DNA from: CAYUAI01 sp964442745
GTDB taxonomy: Bacteria; Pseudomonadota; Gammaproteobacteria; S012-40
Length of the DNA: 47,177 nucleotides
Reading direction: 5' to 3'
Assembly (NCBI GenBank): GCA_964442745.1
Contig: CAYUAI010000025.1
Location: 1-47,177, forward strand
Each line of letters opens with the position of its first letter. Position 1 is the first letter of the stretch. A program made the translations under genes and the position numbers. Below, one piece after another: positions 35,826 through 44,653 of this stretch. The notes under the pieces are model-generated. The model searched no databases. It had not been told where the DNA came from and saw only the letters and a program-made list of their open reading frames with translations.

Positions 35826-36794
35826 TTAAGGAACAGGGACACGTGAAATAATTTCATTAATCACATGATCCGGAGTAATGCCTTCGGCTTCAGCCTCGAA
35901 AGATAACAAGATTCGGTGACGCAGAACATCATGCGCTACTTCCTGAATATCATCGGGAGACACATAATCTTTTCTCGACAACCAAGCATGCGCACGGGCA
36001 CAGGTATCTAATGCAATGGTACCACGTGGACTGGCCCCATATCGTAGCCACTGATGCAAGTCATTACCATATAATGAAGGTTCTCGTGTCGCCATAATGA
36101 GCTGAATTAAATATGTCTGCAAGGCAGAAGACAAATACAAACCCAAAATTTCTTTGCGAGCCGCAAAAATAGTTTCTTGAGAAATCCTTGGCACATCTAT
36201 TGGCACTTTAGCCGCTCGGTTTAACATTTCCCCGCGCACCATTTCCAGAATTTGTTTTTCTGAGGCCGCATCAGGATAGGTAATGGTCACATGTAACAAA
36301 AATCGATCAAGCTGGGCTTCGGGTAACGAGTAAGTACCTTCCTGTTCAATGGGGTTTTGAGTAGCCATCACTAAAAAAAGCTCGGGCAGCGGATAGGTTT
36401 TTTTACCCACTGTAATTTGCCGTTCAGCCATGGCTTCTAACAACGCTGACTGCACCTTGGCAGGGGCCCGATTAATTTCGTCAGCGAGCAACAAGTTATG
36501 GAACAATGGGCCTTGTTGAAAACGAAAACTACTATCTTGCGGGCGATATATTTCTGTCCCGGTTAAATCGGCAGGTAACAGATCTGGCGTAAATTGAATG
36601 CGATGAAAATCACCCTCAACCCCCAATGCAAGTTCTTTAATTGCCGTGGTTTTGGCCAGTCCAGGCGCCCCTTCGACGAGCAAATGACCATCGGCCAATA
36701 ATGCAATAAAAATACGATTAATAAGTTTTTTCTGGCCAATAATTCGGCGATTTAAATGCTGATGCAATTCAGAAATTGTCTGATATACTGACAT
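35826..36794 (-). CDS. MoxR-type AAA+ ATPase
   Basis: It has Walker A GAPGLAKT at 42-49, Walker B LLLADEIN at 101-108, and sensor and arginine-finger regions ('MATQNPIEQEGTYSLPEAQLDRF'). MoxR ATPases are chaperones that act on VWA-domain partners, here most likely BatA and BatB. It is the first gene of the six-gene operon. About 150 bp separate it from the DUF58 gene, more than between the others. No terminator is visible there, but a separate promoter in the gap cannot be excluded. Confidence 0.92.
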   Translation of the reverse strand: MSVYQTISELHQHLNRRIIGQKKLINRIFIALLADGHLLVEGAPGLAKTTAIKELALGVEGDFHRIQFTPDLLPADLTGTEIYRPQDSSFRFQQGPLFHNLLLADEINRAPAKVQSALLEAMAERQITVGKKTYPLPELFLVMATQNPIEQEGTYSLPEAQLDRFLLHVTITYPDAASEKQILEMVRGEMLNRAAKVPIDVPRISQETIFAARKEILGLYLSSALQTYLIQLIMATREPSLYGNDLHQWLRYGASPRGTIALDTCARAHAWLSRKDYVSPDDIQEVAHDVLRHRILLSFEAEAEGITPDHVINEIISRVPVP

Positions 36795-36881
36795 GTCGTG
36801 CCTTCAAATCCTATCTCTTATAAAAAAACTATCCCGCCCGTTGGAGGAGTCCTTCAACAGTCAACCTGCCAATACTTCGGT

Positions 36882-36943
36882 TATATTCAGCACGACCATA
36901 AACTATCATTTTCGCCTCCCATTTTATGGCTGTGCTGAGTATA
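36882..36943. repeat. Complete 62-bp TATACTCAGCAC palindromic repeat (copy 3)
   Basis: The ends TATATTCAGCACGACCATAA and TATACTCAGCACAGCCATAA (reading inward) are inverted repeats over 21 bp with three mismatches. The centre contains GAAAATGATAG on the minus strand. All other copies in the window are halves of this element. Confidence 0.75.
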
Positions 36944-37006
36944 ATGCTAATGAAAAATCCATCGCCGTTCCAAACCGGCCCCCGTGAAGTTATCACATTA
37001 CCGTTA

Positions 37007-37175
37007 TCAAAACATCTTGACCAATATTTTTCTAATTCGTTCGTCTTCGATTAAAAAATCAGCGTCCAGTCAACCTCCTGGTAGAACAACCATATCAAGC
37101 GCAACGTCCAAAATTTCATCAGGCACCCTAAAGCACGTAAGATTGAGGTTTCGGGCGCTAAATAGGGAAGTTAAT
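37007..37175 (-). pseudogene. Remnant of a DJ-1/PfpI family gene
   Basis: Reading on the minus strand gives 'VPDEILDVALDMVVLPGG', an in-frame TGA (37070-37072), then 'LDADFLIEDERIRKILVKM' and two stops. The order D-x-V-V-L-P-G-G, four positions, D-x-L-x-x-D-x-R-I-x-x-I-L is the centre of DJ-1/YajL-type proteins ('PGGLPGA...'). Neither the N-terminal third nor the catalytic cysteine region downstream is present, so only about 55 codons survive. Confidence 0.6.
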
Positions 37176-37194
37176 ATCTCCCTAGCGACAAAAA

Positions 37195-37226
37195 AAAACA
37201 GGAGAACGTTCCTGTTCTCCTGTTTT
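37195..37226 (-). terminator. Terminator downstream of ctpA
   Basis: AAAACAGGAGAAC and GTTCTCCTGTTTT form a perfect stem with a 6-nt loop. On the minus strand it is followed by nine T. It lies about 70 bp after the ctpA stop. The plus strand also ends in a T-run, so it can act both ways. Confidence 0.85.
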
Positions 37227-37293
37227 TATAACAAAAAATCAATGCATGAATCAATATAAAAACGTGATAAAACTTCCGAGTTCGCTTATTAAA

Positions 37294-38607
37294 TTAGTTG
37301 GCTTGACTCATGATCCGCAATGCCTTTAAGGTATTTAACGCTTCATACAACTGATAATCAGTATTCACTAAGGAATCTTTTTCCTCTTTTTTATCTTTTT
37401 CCTTGGCATTGGAACTCGATTTTTTACCATCACCATTTTCTAAATGCCGAGCCAAATCCGCTTCTTTTATCCGCTCAAAGCCTGGATCTACCGTCGAGAC
37501 TTTAACCCGCTTCAAATTAATGTGTGGTTCAATGCCTTCGGCTTGAATCGAACGGCCTGAAGGCGTGTAATAACGGGCGGTTGTTAACTTTAACGCTGCA
37601 TTACTGTTCATAGGTAAAATGGTTTGTACTGAGCCTTTACCAAATGTTTTGGCCCCCATGATAATACCTCTTTTATGATCTTGTAATGCCCCCGCCACAA
37701 TTTCTGAAGCCGATGCAGAGCCACCATTCACTAACACAATCAATGGCGCGCCTCCTAATATATCACCTGGCGTTGCACTAAAAGTCAAGCGTGAATCTTT
37801 ATCCCGCCCTTCGGTGTATACAATCAGTCCTTTTTTTAAAAACGCATCAGAAACTTCCACCGCCGCACTCAATACACCGCCAGGATTATTACGTAAATCG
37901 AGCACCAAACCAGAGAGTTTGTTATCATTCTCTTTGATCAGTTTTTCGATTTCATCCTGCAGATTTTGCCCTGTTTTAGATTGGAAACTTGAAATGCGTA
38001 AATAGCCAAAGTCGGGCTCTAATAACCGGCTTTTAACACTTTTGACTTTAATAACCGCCCGAGCAATGGTAATTTTTAAGGGCTTATCAGCTCCTTCCCG
38101 CACAATAGTTAGCATAATATCCGTGCCAGGCTTGCCTCGCATAATCTTAACCGCTTCGCTGAGCGTCAACCCCTTCACCGGCGTATCATCTAAACGAATC
38201 ACTAAATCTCCCGCTTGTACCCCAGCACGTTGCGCAGGCGTATCATCAATGGGGGAAATAACTTTAACAAATCCATCTTCCATGCCCACTTCAATACCTA
38301 GACCGCCAAACTCACCTGTGGTACCTACCCGCAATTCTTTATAGCCTTCAGGGTCCAGATATGATGAATGAGGATCCAGGCCAGATAACATACCTCGGAT
38401 GGCATTTTCTAATAAGGTTTTATCATCAACCGGTTCAACGTAATCATTTTTAATTTTCGCAAAGACTTCGGTAAACGTGCGTAAATCGTCGATAGGTAAT
38501 GTTGAACTCCCGTTTCGTTCGGCTAATACACCATGCCCAATGGCTAAACTTAAACCAATAATCAGGCCAAGTAACAAAATAGAAAAATTTATCGTCTTCG
38601 ACTTCAT
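37294..38607 (-). CDS. ctpA: Carboxy-terminal processing protease (S41 family)
   Basis: The ATG at 38605-38607 has GGGAG seven bases upstream; a longer open frame reaching 38697 lacks a site. An N-terminal membrane/signal segment (8-29) precedes a PDZ domain (about 100-180) and the serine protease domain, with catalytic S299 in G-G-S-A-S-A-S-E-I and K324 in F-G-K-G-S, 25 residues apart as in Prc and CtpA. The protein cuts C-termini of periplasmic proteins, including murein hydrolases in other gammaproteobacteria. It belongs to the ctpA-envC-gpmI group; the 450-bp gap to envC suggests a separate promoter. Confidence 0.93.
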   Translation of the reverse strand: MKSKTINFSILLLGLIIGLSLAIGHGVLAERNGSSTLPIDDLRTFTEVFAKIKNDYVEPVDDKTLLENAIRGMLSGLDPHSSYLDPEGYKELRVGTTGEFGGLGIEVGMEDGFVKVISPIDDTPAQRAGVQAGDLVIRLDDTPVKGLTLSEAVKIMRGKPGTDIMLTIVREGADKPLKITIARAVIKVKSVKSRLLEPDFGYLRISSFQSKTGQNLQDEIEKLIKENDNKLSGLVLDLRNNPGGVLSAAVEVSDAFLKKGLIVYTEGRDKDSRLTFSATPGDILGGAPLIVLVNGGSASASEIVAGALQDHKRGIIMGAKTFGKGSVQTILPMNSNAALKLTTARYYTPSGRSIQAEGIEPHINLKRVKVSTVDPGFERIKEADLARHLENGDGKKSSSNAKEKDKKEEKDSLVNTDYQLYEALNTLKALRIMSQAN

Positions 38608-39056
38608 ATTATACTCCCCGGACTGAATGACCGGTTTACTAGATGGCAACTTAAATTCCATAAAATGCGGTACTACAATCACTAAGCATAAAACCATCGC
38701 AGCATGATATTTTTGCTTGTCGTGATCCCTCTGAATAAATAAAAAACAACTACACTAAACTTACCTGGAAACCATCTTTTGACGAGCAGGCCCTCACAAT
38801 ACCACCCAACATTTTGCAGCACGAGAACAAGAAAAACCATCGCTTATTGAGACACAACAAAACAAGCTTGCTGATAAGCAAGTTCTGTGTTAGTCAATCA
38901 CATCGCTCGCTGAGTTCAAATAATCCTCAACCTCGAAGGAAAGTCTCCTAGAGCATAGCTAATGCATAAGGAAATATGCCGTAGACATACCTCTGGTTAA
39001 ATCATCTTACTTCCATGCCATGAATATAACCCTATGCCGGAAGTGATCGAGGAGTA
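38608..39056. other. Intergenic region ctpA-envC
   Basis: A short CTTGC/GCAAG hairpin at about 38870-38885 is the only structure. No gene was found; it should hold the ctpA promoter. Confidence 0.4.
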
Positions 39057-40229
39057 TCAACGCTTTGCCATTATCCATTTCGACGGATTAATCGGTTTCC
39101 CTTGGTGACGTATTTCAAAATATAAGGCGGGTTTTTTACGTCCGCCGCTAATACCGGCCTTAGAAATGACCTCATTCTCTGTGACCAAATCACCTACATG
39201 CTTGATTAAATACTGGTTATGTCCATACAAACTCATATAGCCAGCCCCATGGTCAACGATCATAACAAACCCATAACCACGCAACCAATCAGAAAATACG
39301 ACTCGGCCATTGGAAACCGCCCGCACATCTTCACTCGTTTTTGTTTCGATAAGCACACCGCGCCATCGTTGTTGACCACTGATACGCGCTGCCCCAAAAC
39401 GGGCCTTGATTTTCCCTTGAGCTGGCCATTTAAGCTTACCTTTTAACTTAGCGAAAGGCGTGCCGGGTGCTCGCTTCGGAGTAACATTTTTCACGATCGC
39501 GATGACCGACTTAGCCAGTTCGCTAAGTTTTTGTTCATCCGTTCGCAATTTTTTTAACTTGGCTTGCTTAGATTTTATTTCATTTTCAAGCTGGGCAATC
39601 ACCTCGGCATGTTGCTCGCGTGTCGTCTCAAGCTTGATTTTCTGGTCTTGGGTTTCAAACTTCAACAGTTGCAGTGTACTTTTTTCGGCGCTCAAGAGGT
39701 TTTCCGTCTCCTGTAAGCGTGCAAACTGTTCCAACATGTGTTTTATTTTCGCTAATTGAGCTTGGCTAAAATATTGGTTATAAAATAACATCCGACTCAA
39801 TCGATCCGGCTGTTCTTGATTAAGTAACATCTTAATCTGAGGCTGGCGACCCATCAGGTAACTTGCCCGCAAATAAATCGATAAATCTTGTTTGGCGACA
39901 AGATAATCTTTTTGCTGCGACTGCTGGCGGCTTTCCAGTTTGATCAAAGCACTTGCTTTATCACCGATCTGTACCGCTAATACTGTCAGTTGAGACGTTA
40001 ATCGAGCAAGCTCCCGATCAAACTGTTCAAGTTTTGTTTCAATGCTTACTTTTTCTTTTCTATCGCCAGCCAGTTTTGTTTGCAATCCATTAATTTCAGC
40101 CCGCAGTCTTTTATTTTTTTGATCACTGGCTAATTCATCAGCAATTAGCGGAAAAATACAGAAGCATAACAGGCTAAAAATAGTACAAAAAAAGGCGGAT
40201 CGCAGAAATTTATCCGATGTCTTTGGCAT
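39057..40229 (-). CDS. envC: Murein hydrolase activator EnvC
   Basis: The second ATG is preferred: AAGGA lies eight bases before it, whereas the first ATG (40236-40238) directly abuts the same motif. A signal peptide (about 8-28) precedes coiled-coil helices (about 30-245) and a LytM/M23-type domain at the end. The LytM site is degenerate: the first His of H-x3-D is replaced and the last motif reads 'YGHN', as in EnvC, which activates the amidases AmiA and AmiB during division rather than cutting murein itself. Confidence 0.92.
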   Translation of the reverse strand: MPKTSDKFLRSAFFCTIFSLLCFCIFPLIADELASDQKNKRLRAEINGLQTKLAGDRKEKVSIETKLEQFDRELARLTSQLTVLAVQIGDKASALIKLESRQQSQQKDYLVAKQDLSIYLRASYLMGRQPQIKMLLNQEQPDRLSRMLFYNQYFSQAQLAKIKHMLEQFARLQETENLLSAEKSTLQLLKFETQDQKIKLETTREQHAEVIAQLENEIKSKQAKLKKLRTDEQKLSELAKSVIAIVKNVTPKRAPGTPFAKLKGKLKWPAQGKIKARFGAARISGQQRWRGVLIETKTSEDVRAVSNGRVVFSDWLRGYGFVMIVDHGAGYMSLYGHNQYLIKHVGDLVTENEVISKAGISGGRKKPALYFEIRHQGKPINPSKWIMAKR

Positions 40230-40261
40230 ATATGCCATCCTTAGGAAAGCGTGCTTTTTGA

Positions 40262-40290
40262 ATTTGTCTGAACGGCGATGTCAGACAAAT
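40262..40290. repeat. Hairpin with 10-bp perfect stem between gpmI and envC
   Basis: ATTTGTCTGA and TCAGACAAAT enclose 9 bases. It lies about 130 bp downstream of the gpmI stop and upstream of the envC start. There is no T-run, so it is more likely a processing or stability signal than a terminator. Confidence 0.5.
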
Positions 40291-40418
40291 AAATTGACAC
40301 GCCCAACCCGTTTAGGTAATCATTGAGCCTTTGTATGTAAGTGATGCATCAGCCACCTAGCAGGCTTCCCACTTCTCGGACAACCTCCGCGATCAATTCC
40401 TGGGATCTAGGTTATGGT

Positions 40419-41969
40419 TCAACCATCCCGGTTAATCAATGACTGTCCACCCATTTCTGAAGGTTTATCTAAGCCCATTAGCGCTAACATCGTTGGTGCC
40501 ACATCAGCTAGCGCTCCTTTTTCATATAGTTTGCCACGATGCCCCACATAAATTAATGGTACTAAATTTGTGGTATGAGCCGTATGGGCTTGCTGAGTGC
40601 TGTTGTCTCTCATGAACTCAGCATTACCGTGATCGGCAGTGATAATCGCTTCAGCACCCACTTTTTCAATGGCGGTGACCGTCCTCGCTAAGCAAGCATC
40701 TAAGCATTCAATCGCCTTAATTGTTGCTTGCATATTGCCAGTATGGCCAACCATATCGGGGTTAGCAAAATTGCAAATAATCACATCGTACATTTTTTGA
40801 TCAATCATATAAACCAGCTTGTCAGTCAATTCACTGGCGCTCATCTCGGGCTTTAAATCATACGTCGCCACATCCGGTGAAGGTATCAAGATTCGGTCTT
40901 CTCCATCAAATGGTTGCTCTTCGCCGCCGTTGAAGAAAAAAGTCACATGCGCATATTTCTCTGTCTCAGCAATACGCAACTGCCGCAACCCCTGTTGAGC
41001 AATCACCGCCCCAAAGACATTAGGCAAACGATCAGGAGGAAAGGCCACCGGAATGGGAAACGCTTCACTATACTCGGTTAAACTGACAAAAGAACCAATT
41101 TTCGGCACCCTGCCACGATCAAATTCATTAAAATCCGGCTGAATAAAAGGCCGTGTAATTTGCCGAGCCCGGTCAGAACGAAAATTCATAAAAATTAGGA
41201 CATCATCATCTTCCATCGCAATCGGTTGCTGGGTGTTTTCTGCCAGGATGCTGGTTGCTTGCACAAATTCATCGGTTTCATTTCGCTCATAGGCACTATT
41301 TAACGCCGTCAATGCATTGACGGCCTGAAAAGGGGCTTCACCCTCGGCAATCACATCATAGGCACGTTTAATCCGAGGCCATCGGTGATCTCGGTCCATC
41401 GCAAAATAACGCCCAACAATCGAAGCAAATTGCCCAACACCTAAGTCATCAAAACAATGTTGCATTTTCTCAATGGAGGATATCGCACTCTTAGGCGAAG
41501 TATCTCGCCCATCCAAAAATGCATGCACAAAGATTTTTTTCGCCCCACGCTGTGCCGCTAACTTCACCATCGCGATTATATGATCCTCATGGCTATGCAC
41601 CCCCCCCGGCGACAGCAAACCCATAATATGCACCGCTTTGTGGTGGTGACATGCCCGATCCACCGCATCGGTAAGCACTCGATTACTAAAAAAACCCCCC
41701 GTTTTAATGGCCTGCGATACGCGAGAAAACTCTTGATAAACAACTCTACCAGCCCCTAAATTCAAATGGCCAACTTCAGAGTTACCCATTTGGCCTGACG
41801 GTAAACCTACCGCCGCCTCTGAAGCACGAATCAGCATATTAGGATATTTTTTTAAAAGATGATCCCAGGTCGGCGTATTCGCCTGGACAATGGCATTAAA
41901 TTCCGGATCTTTACGGTAACCCCAACCATCTAAAATAATCAGCACAACGGGATGTTTTTTTGTTTTCAT
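40419..41969 (-). CDS. gpmI: 2,3-bisphosphoglycerate-independent phosphoglycerate mutase
   Basis: All metal-site elements are visible: D14 in L-D-G-W-G, catalytic S64 in M-G-N-S-E-V-G-H, 'DGRDT', 'GRYFAMDRD', 'FMNFRSDR', 'NFANPDMVGHTG', 'ITADHGNAE' and 'TAHT'. At 516 residues it is complete. It interconverts 3- and 2-phosphoglycerate in glycolysis and gluconeogenesis. The gene order gpmI-envC-ctpA is conserved in gammaproteobacteria. Confidence 0.96.
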   Translation of the reverse strand: MKTKKHPVVLIILDGWGYRKDPEFNAIVQANTPTWDHLLKKYPNMLIRASEAAVGLPSGQMGNSEVGHLNLGAGRVVYQEFSRVSQAIKTGGFFSNRVLTDAVDRACHHHKAVHIMGLLSPGGVHSHEDHIIAMVKLAAQRGAKKIFVHAFLDGRDTSPKSAISSIEKMQHCFDDLGVGQFASIVGRYFAMDRDHRWPRIKRAYDVIAEGEAPFQAVNALTALNSAYERNETDEFVQATSILAENTQQPIAMEDDDVLIFMNFRSDRARQITRPFIQPDFNEFDRGRVPKIGSFVSLTEYSEAFPIPVAFPPDRLPNVFGAVIAQQGLRQLRIAETEKYAHVTFFFNGGEEQPFDGEDRILIPSPDVATYDLKPEMSASELTDKLVYMIDQKMYDVIICNFANPDMVGHTGNMQATIKAIECLDACLARTVTAIEKVGAEAIITADHGNAEFMRDNSTQQAHTAHTTNLVPLIYVGHRGKLYEKGALADVAPTMLALMGLDKPSEMGGQSLINRDG

Positions 41970-42637
41970 ATTACGATACTTAATCAGCCAATATTTTTCT
42001 CTTTGTCAAATAACCGCACATCGGGTAAACCTTCTTATCCGATAGCCTGCAAGCTATTCGCACTATTTTTAGAAATCATTCCAACACAGTACTGAGCAAT
42101 GCTAGCTAGAAGCCCAGGTTGGCTCAACTCGAATCATCGCTCGCGCATAACCGAACAAATTTCATTCAGATATCAGCGCTAAAGACCCCAATTCAACCAA
42201 TGCTGCTGAATATAAAATAACATATCACTTTTTCAATAATCGATTTTATGCCACGACGATCTTTTCCTTGTTGGTTCAAAATTAACGAAAATGATTCACT
42301 CTTCTTGAAAACAATTAAACTAATAAGCGGTTATCTATTCAAAAATATTTACTTAGAAGCCGTCCTTGGACATCGCCATTTATGTTAAATCCGGCGCGAA
42401 TATTTAACTTCACCAACAATTTCCTGATAGAGCAATGCCCAATTATAGTCTTCCTAAAGCAGCAATATACCGTTGACAATAGTATAATTCATTCTGGCAT
42501 TCGCCTTGAACGATCTATACTCTGAAAAAAAGCCATCGTGATACTAATCACGATTATTTTACCAAAGAAGGCTATTCATGTTAGTGTATTGTTGTATGAT
42601 GTTTTATTTATGAGCTAGTTTGTAGGGTGATGAAATT
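41970..42637. other. Divergent intergenic region gpmI / arsR-like gene
   Basis: AT-rich. It contains the 20-bp dyad at 42535-42554. No gene was seen in the 670 bp, which is long for a divergent pair. Confidence 0.45.
42535..42554. promoter_or_regulatory. Possible operator: perfect 8-bp dyad
   Basis: ATCGTGAT, four bases, ATCACGAT, centred about 93 bp before the ATG of the ArsR-type gene. The length and symmetry suit a dimeric winged-helix repressor. It could also be a simple hairpin. Confidence 0.35.
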
Positions 42638-42958
42638 ATGGGCACTGATGAAAACTCCATCATAATCACTCGCAATGAGGACATTGAACAGGCAGCCCTG
42701 TCCATGAAAGCCATGGCTCATCCTTTGCGGCTCAAAATTTTATGTATTTTGGGTGATCATGAAATAAGCGTTCAAGATATTGTTGAGCATGTAGGCACCT
42801 CACAAAGTAATATTTCTCAGCACCTTGCCATTCTCCGAGCAAAGGGTATTTTAACCTCTCGGAAAGATGCAAACAGGGTATATTACCGCATAGGTGATGC
42901 GCGAACTCTCCGCTTAATTGGTATGATGCGAGATGTTTTTTGCACCAACCTAAGTTAA
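42638..42958 (+). CDS. ArsR-family repressor with two conserved cysteines (BigR/SqrR/YgaV type)
   Basis: A winged helix-turn-helix covers about 22-95 ('MAHPLRLKILCILGD', recognition helix 'SQSNISQHLAILR'). C36 in the second helix and C102 near the end are 66 residues apart, the same spacing as the C41/C107 pair of SqrR and its relative in BigR, which sense hydrogen sulfide and persulfide by forming a polysulfide bridge. The metal-binding C-V-C motif of arsenic/zinc sensors is absent. GGGTGA lies nine bases before the ATG. The next gene on the same strand, about 400 bp on, encodes a rhodanese. Confidence 0.85.
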   Translation: MGTDENSIIITRNEDIEQAALSMKAMAHPLRLKILCILGDHEISVQDIVEHVGTSQSNISQHLAILRAKGILTSRKDANRVYYRIGDARTLRLIGMMRDVFCTNLS

Positions 42959-43357
42959 TGCACTCGCAATAGCCGTATCGGGATTCACATCGCCTAACGC
43001 TGAACATCCAGTGGCCTATCTGTCCATGCTATCAAACAAGCGGATTAAATATATCACTTTCGATACCGTACACCAAAACAGAAGCCCTCGTTTTTTTGGA
43101 TAAATGGTTACAATTACCCCCATGTGGTGCCAACCATATAATTAAATATCATATTGGCTTGAAAAAAAAAGGTATACTCAGCACCGTCTTATTGTGGGCT
43201 TCTCCGAGCTTAGATTTAGCCAATCCAATCAACCTAATTCTCAGAGAAATCATCAAACAACACAGTAATATATCGCATAATCGCCTTACCTGATGGCCAA
43301 ATTCCGATGAATTTATGCAGGTTTAACTGAACATTTTTGATTTGAGAAAATATAATA
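42959..43357. other. Intergenic region arsR-like / rhodanese
   Basis: It contains the degenerate repeat copy at 43173-43200. An open frame at 43096-43293 crosses that repeat, has no ribosome-binding site and resembles nothing. Confidence 0.4.
43173..43200 (+). repeat. Degenerate half-copy of the TATACTCAGCAC repeat (copy 5)
   Basis: The 12-bp end TATACTCAGCAC is perfect; what follows (CGTCTTATTGTGGGCTTCTCC is partly similar) has drifted. It is the only copy in the window with this end alone. Confidence 0.4.
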
Positions 43358-43783
43358 ATGGAACAATTTACTGAATTTGTCGTTGATCAATGGTTGTTAT
43401 TTGGTTTTTTGGTGATTATCATCGTATTAATTACACGTACCTGGGTACAACCGATGCTCGGGGGCGTCAAAGAACTCGCGATCCAAGACGCCATTCGCTT
43501 TATGAACCAAGATGATGCTGTGGTACTCGATGTCAGAATTGAAAAAGAATACACCGAAGGACACATCGAAAAATCCATTCACATTCCAGTAGGCGCACTC
43601 GAAGCACGCGCCCGAGAATTGGAAAAATACAAATCAACCCCCATATTGATCAGTTGCCAATCCGGTAATCGCTCAAGACAAGCTTATCTCACTCTCAAAA
43701 AACACGGATTTACTCAACTCTCTTGTTTAGCGGGAGGAATCAATGCGTGGATAAATGCACATTTACCGATCATCAAAAAATAA
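43358..43783 (+). CDS. Membrane-anchored rhodanese-like protein (YibN type)
   Basis: One N-terminal membrane segment (about 12-31) precedes a single rhodanese domain with active-site C100 in S-C-Q-S-G-N-R-S. YibN-type proteins lie immediately upstream of grxC-secB in many gammaproteobacteria. The role is sulfur transfer or envelope biogenesis; recent work links YibN to the Sec machinery, but that is not visible here. Confidence 0.9.
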   Translation: MEQFTEFVVDQWLLFGFLVIIIVLITRTWVQPMLGGVKELAIQDAIRFMNQDDAVVLDVRIEKEYTEGHIEKSIHIPVGALEARARELEKYKSTPILISCQSGNRSRQAYLTLKKHGFTQLSCLAGGINAWINAHLPIIKK

Positions 43784-43799
43784 TTCGTTTGTCAGCTTT

Positions 43800-44057
43800 A
43801 TGCCAAAAGTCATCATATATTCTACTGCCAGGTGTCCTTTTTGTATTCGGACCCGTCAATTACTTGAGCAAAAAGGCGTCGATTACCAAGAAAAACGCAT
43901 TGATCTCGATGCCAACTTAAAAAAACAAATGATTGACATCAGCGGTCGATGCAGCGTACCTCAAATTTTTATTGATAACTTTCATGTCGGTGGTTTTGAC
44001 GACATGTGTATTCTTGATTTAGCAGGAGAATTAGATACACGGCTAAAACTCATCTAA
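43800..44057 (+). CDS. grxC: Glutaredoxin 3
   Basis: The true start is the ATG at 43800, giving 'MPKVIIYST', because residues before it have no glutaredoxin counterpart. The active site C12-P-F-C15 is dithiol, with 'VPQIFIDNFHVGGFDD' after it for glutathione binding. The length of 85 residues is normal. It lies 16 bp after the rhodanese gene. Confidence 0.93.
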   Translation: MPKVIIYSTARCPFCIRTRQLLEQKGVDYQEKRIDLDANLKKQMIDISGRCSVPQIFIDNFHVGGFDDMCILDLAGELDTRLKLI

Positions 44058-44153
44058 TATCATGAACACAGCATAACAGCCAAACCGGTTAGTTCACTTA
44101 CAATGATTGATAAGCTATTTATTTTTAGAGAAATATAAACGCAGGATATTTAA

Positions 44154-44648
44154 ATGAACGAAAAATCACGAAATCTACCATCCGATGAGCAAAAATCAGA
44201 TCGAGAATTTTCAATACAGAAAATCTATGTGAAAGATATGTCTTTTGAAGCACCAAACACACCTGACATCTTTCGTGAAGAATGGAAACCTGAAGTTAAT
44301 TTACAACTCAGCAACAACGCAAAAACCATTGGCGATGATGTGCAAGAAATTGTATTGACCATCACTGTCACCGCTAAAATTGGAGAAAAAACCGCCTACC
44401 TGGCAGAAGTACACCAAGCCGGTATTTTCAACGTAAAAGGATACAACCAGCAAGACTTAGGTGTCATGGCAGGAAGTTACTGCCCCAATATTCTTTTTCC
44501 TTACGCCCGCGAGGCCATCTCAGATATTGTCACTAAAGGTGGCTTTCCACAGCTCATTTTATCCCCGGTGAATTTTGATGCGCTATACCAACAGCACATA
44601 CAGCAACAGACCGATAGCACGGATCAACAATCACCGACAAAACACTAA
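44154..44648 (+). CDS. secB: Protein-export chaperone SecB
   Basis: At 164 residues it shows the SecB pattern: 'FSIQKIYVKDMSFEAPNTP' at the start, 'EVVLTITVTAK'-type strands, and 'PNILFPYAREAISDIVTKGGFPQLILSPVNFDALY'. It keeps precursor proteins unfolded and hands them to SecA. AGGA lies eight bases before the ATG. Confidence 0.96.
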   Translation: MNEKSRNLPSDEQKSDREFSIQKIYVKDMSFEAPNTPDIFREEWKPEVNLQLSNNAKTIGDDVQEIVLTITVTAKIGEKTAYLAEVHQAGIFNVKGYNQQDLGVMAGSYCPNILFPYAREAISDIVTKGGFPQLILSPVNFDALYQQHIQQQTDSTDQQSPTKH

Positions 44649-44653
44649 GTGTG

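Larger units (their letters stand above)
36795..37293. other. Intergenic region with repeat, gene remnant and terminator
   Basis: It contains a complete TATACTCAGCAC repeat, a decayed DJ-1/PfpI gene and the ctpA terminator, each annotated on its own. A plus-strand open frame at 36984-37259 is the antisense of the remnant and not a gene. Confidence 0.6.

Noticed and set aside
36984..37259. Plus-strand open frame of 91 codons
   Set aside because: It is antisense to the DJ-1/PfpI remnant and ends within the ctpA terminator.
43096..43293. Plus-strand open frame of 65 codons before the rhodanese gene
   Set aside because: It contains the end of a dispersed repeat, lacks a ribosome-binding site and resembles no family.
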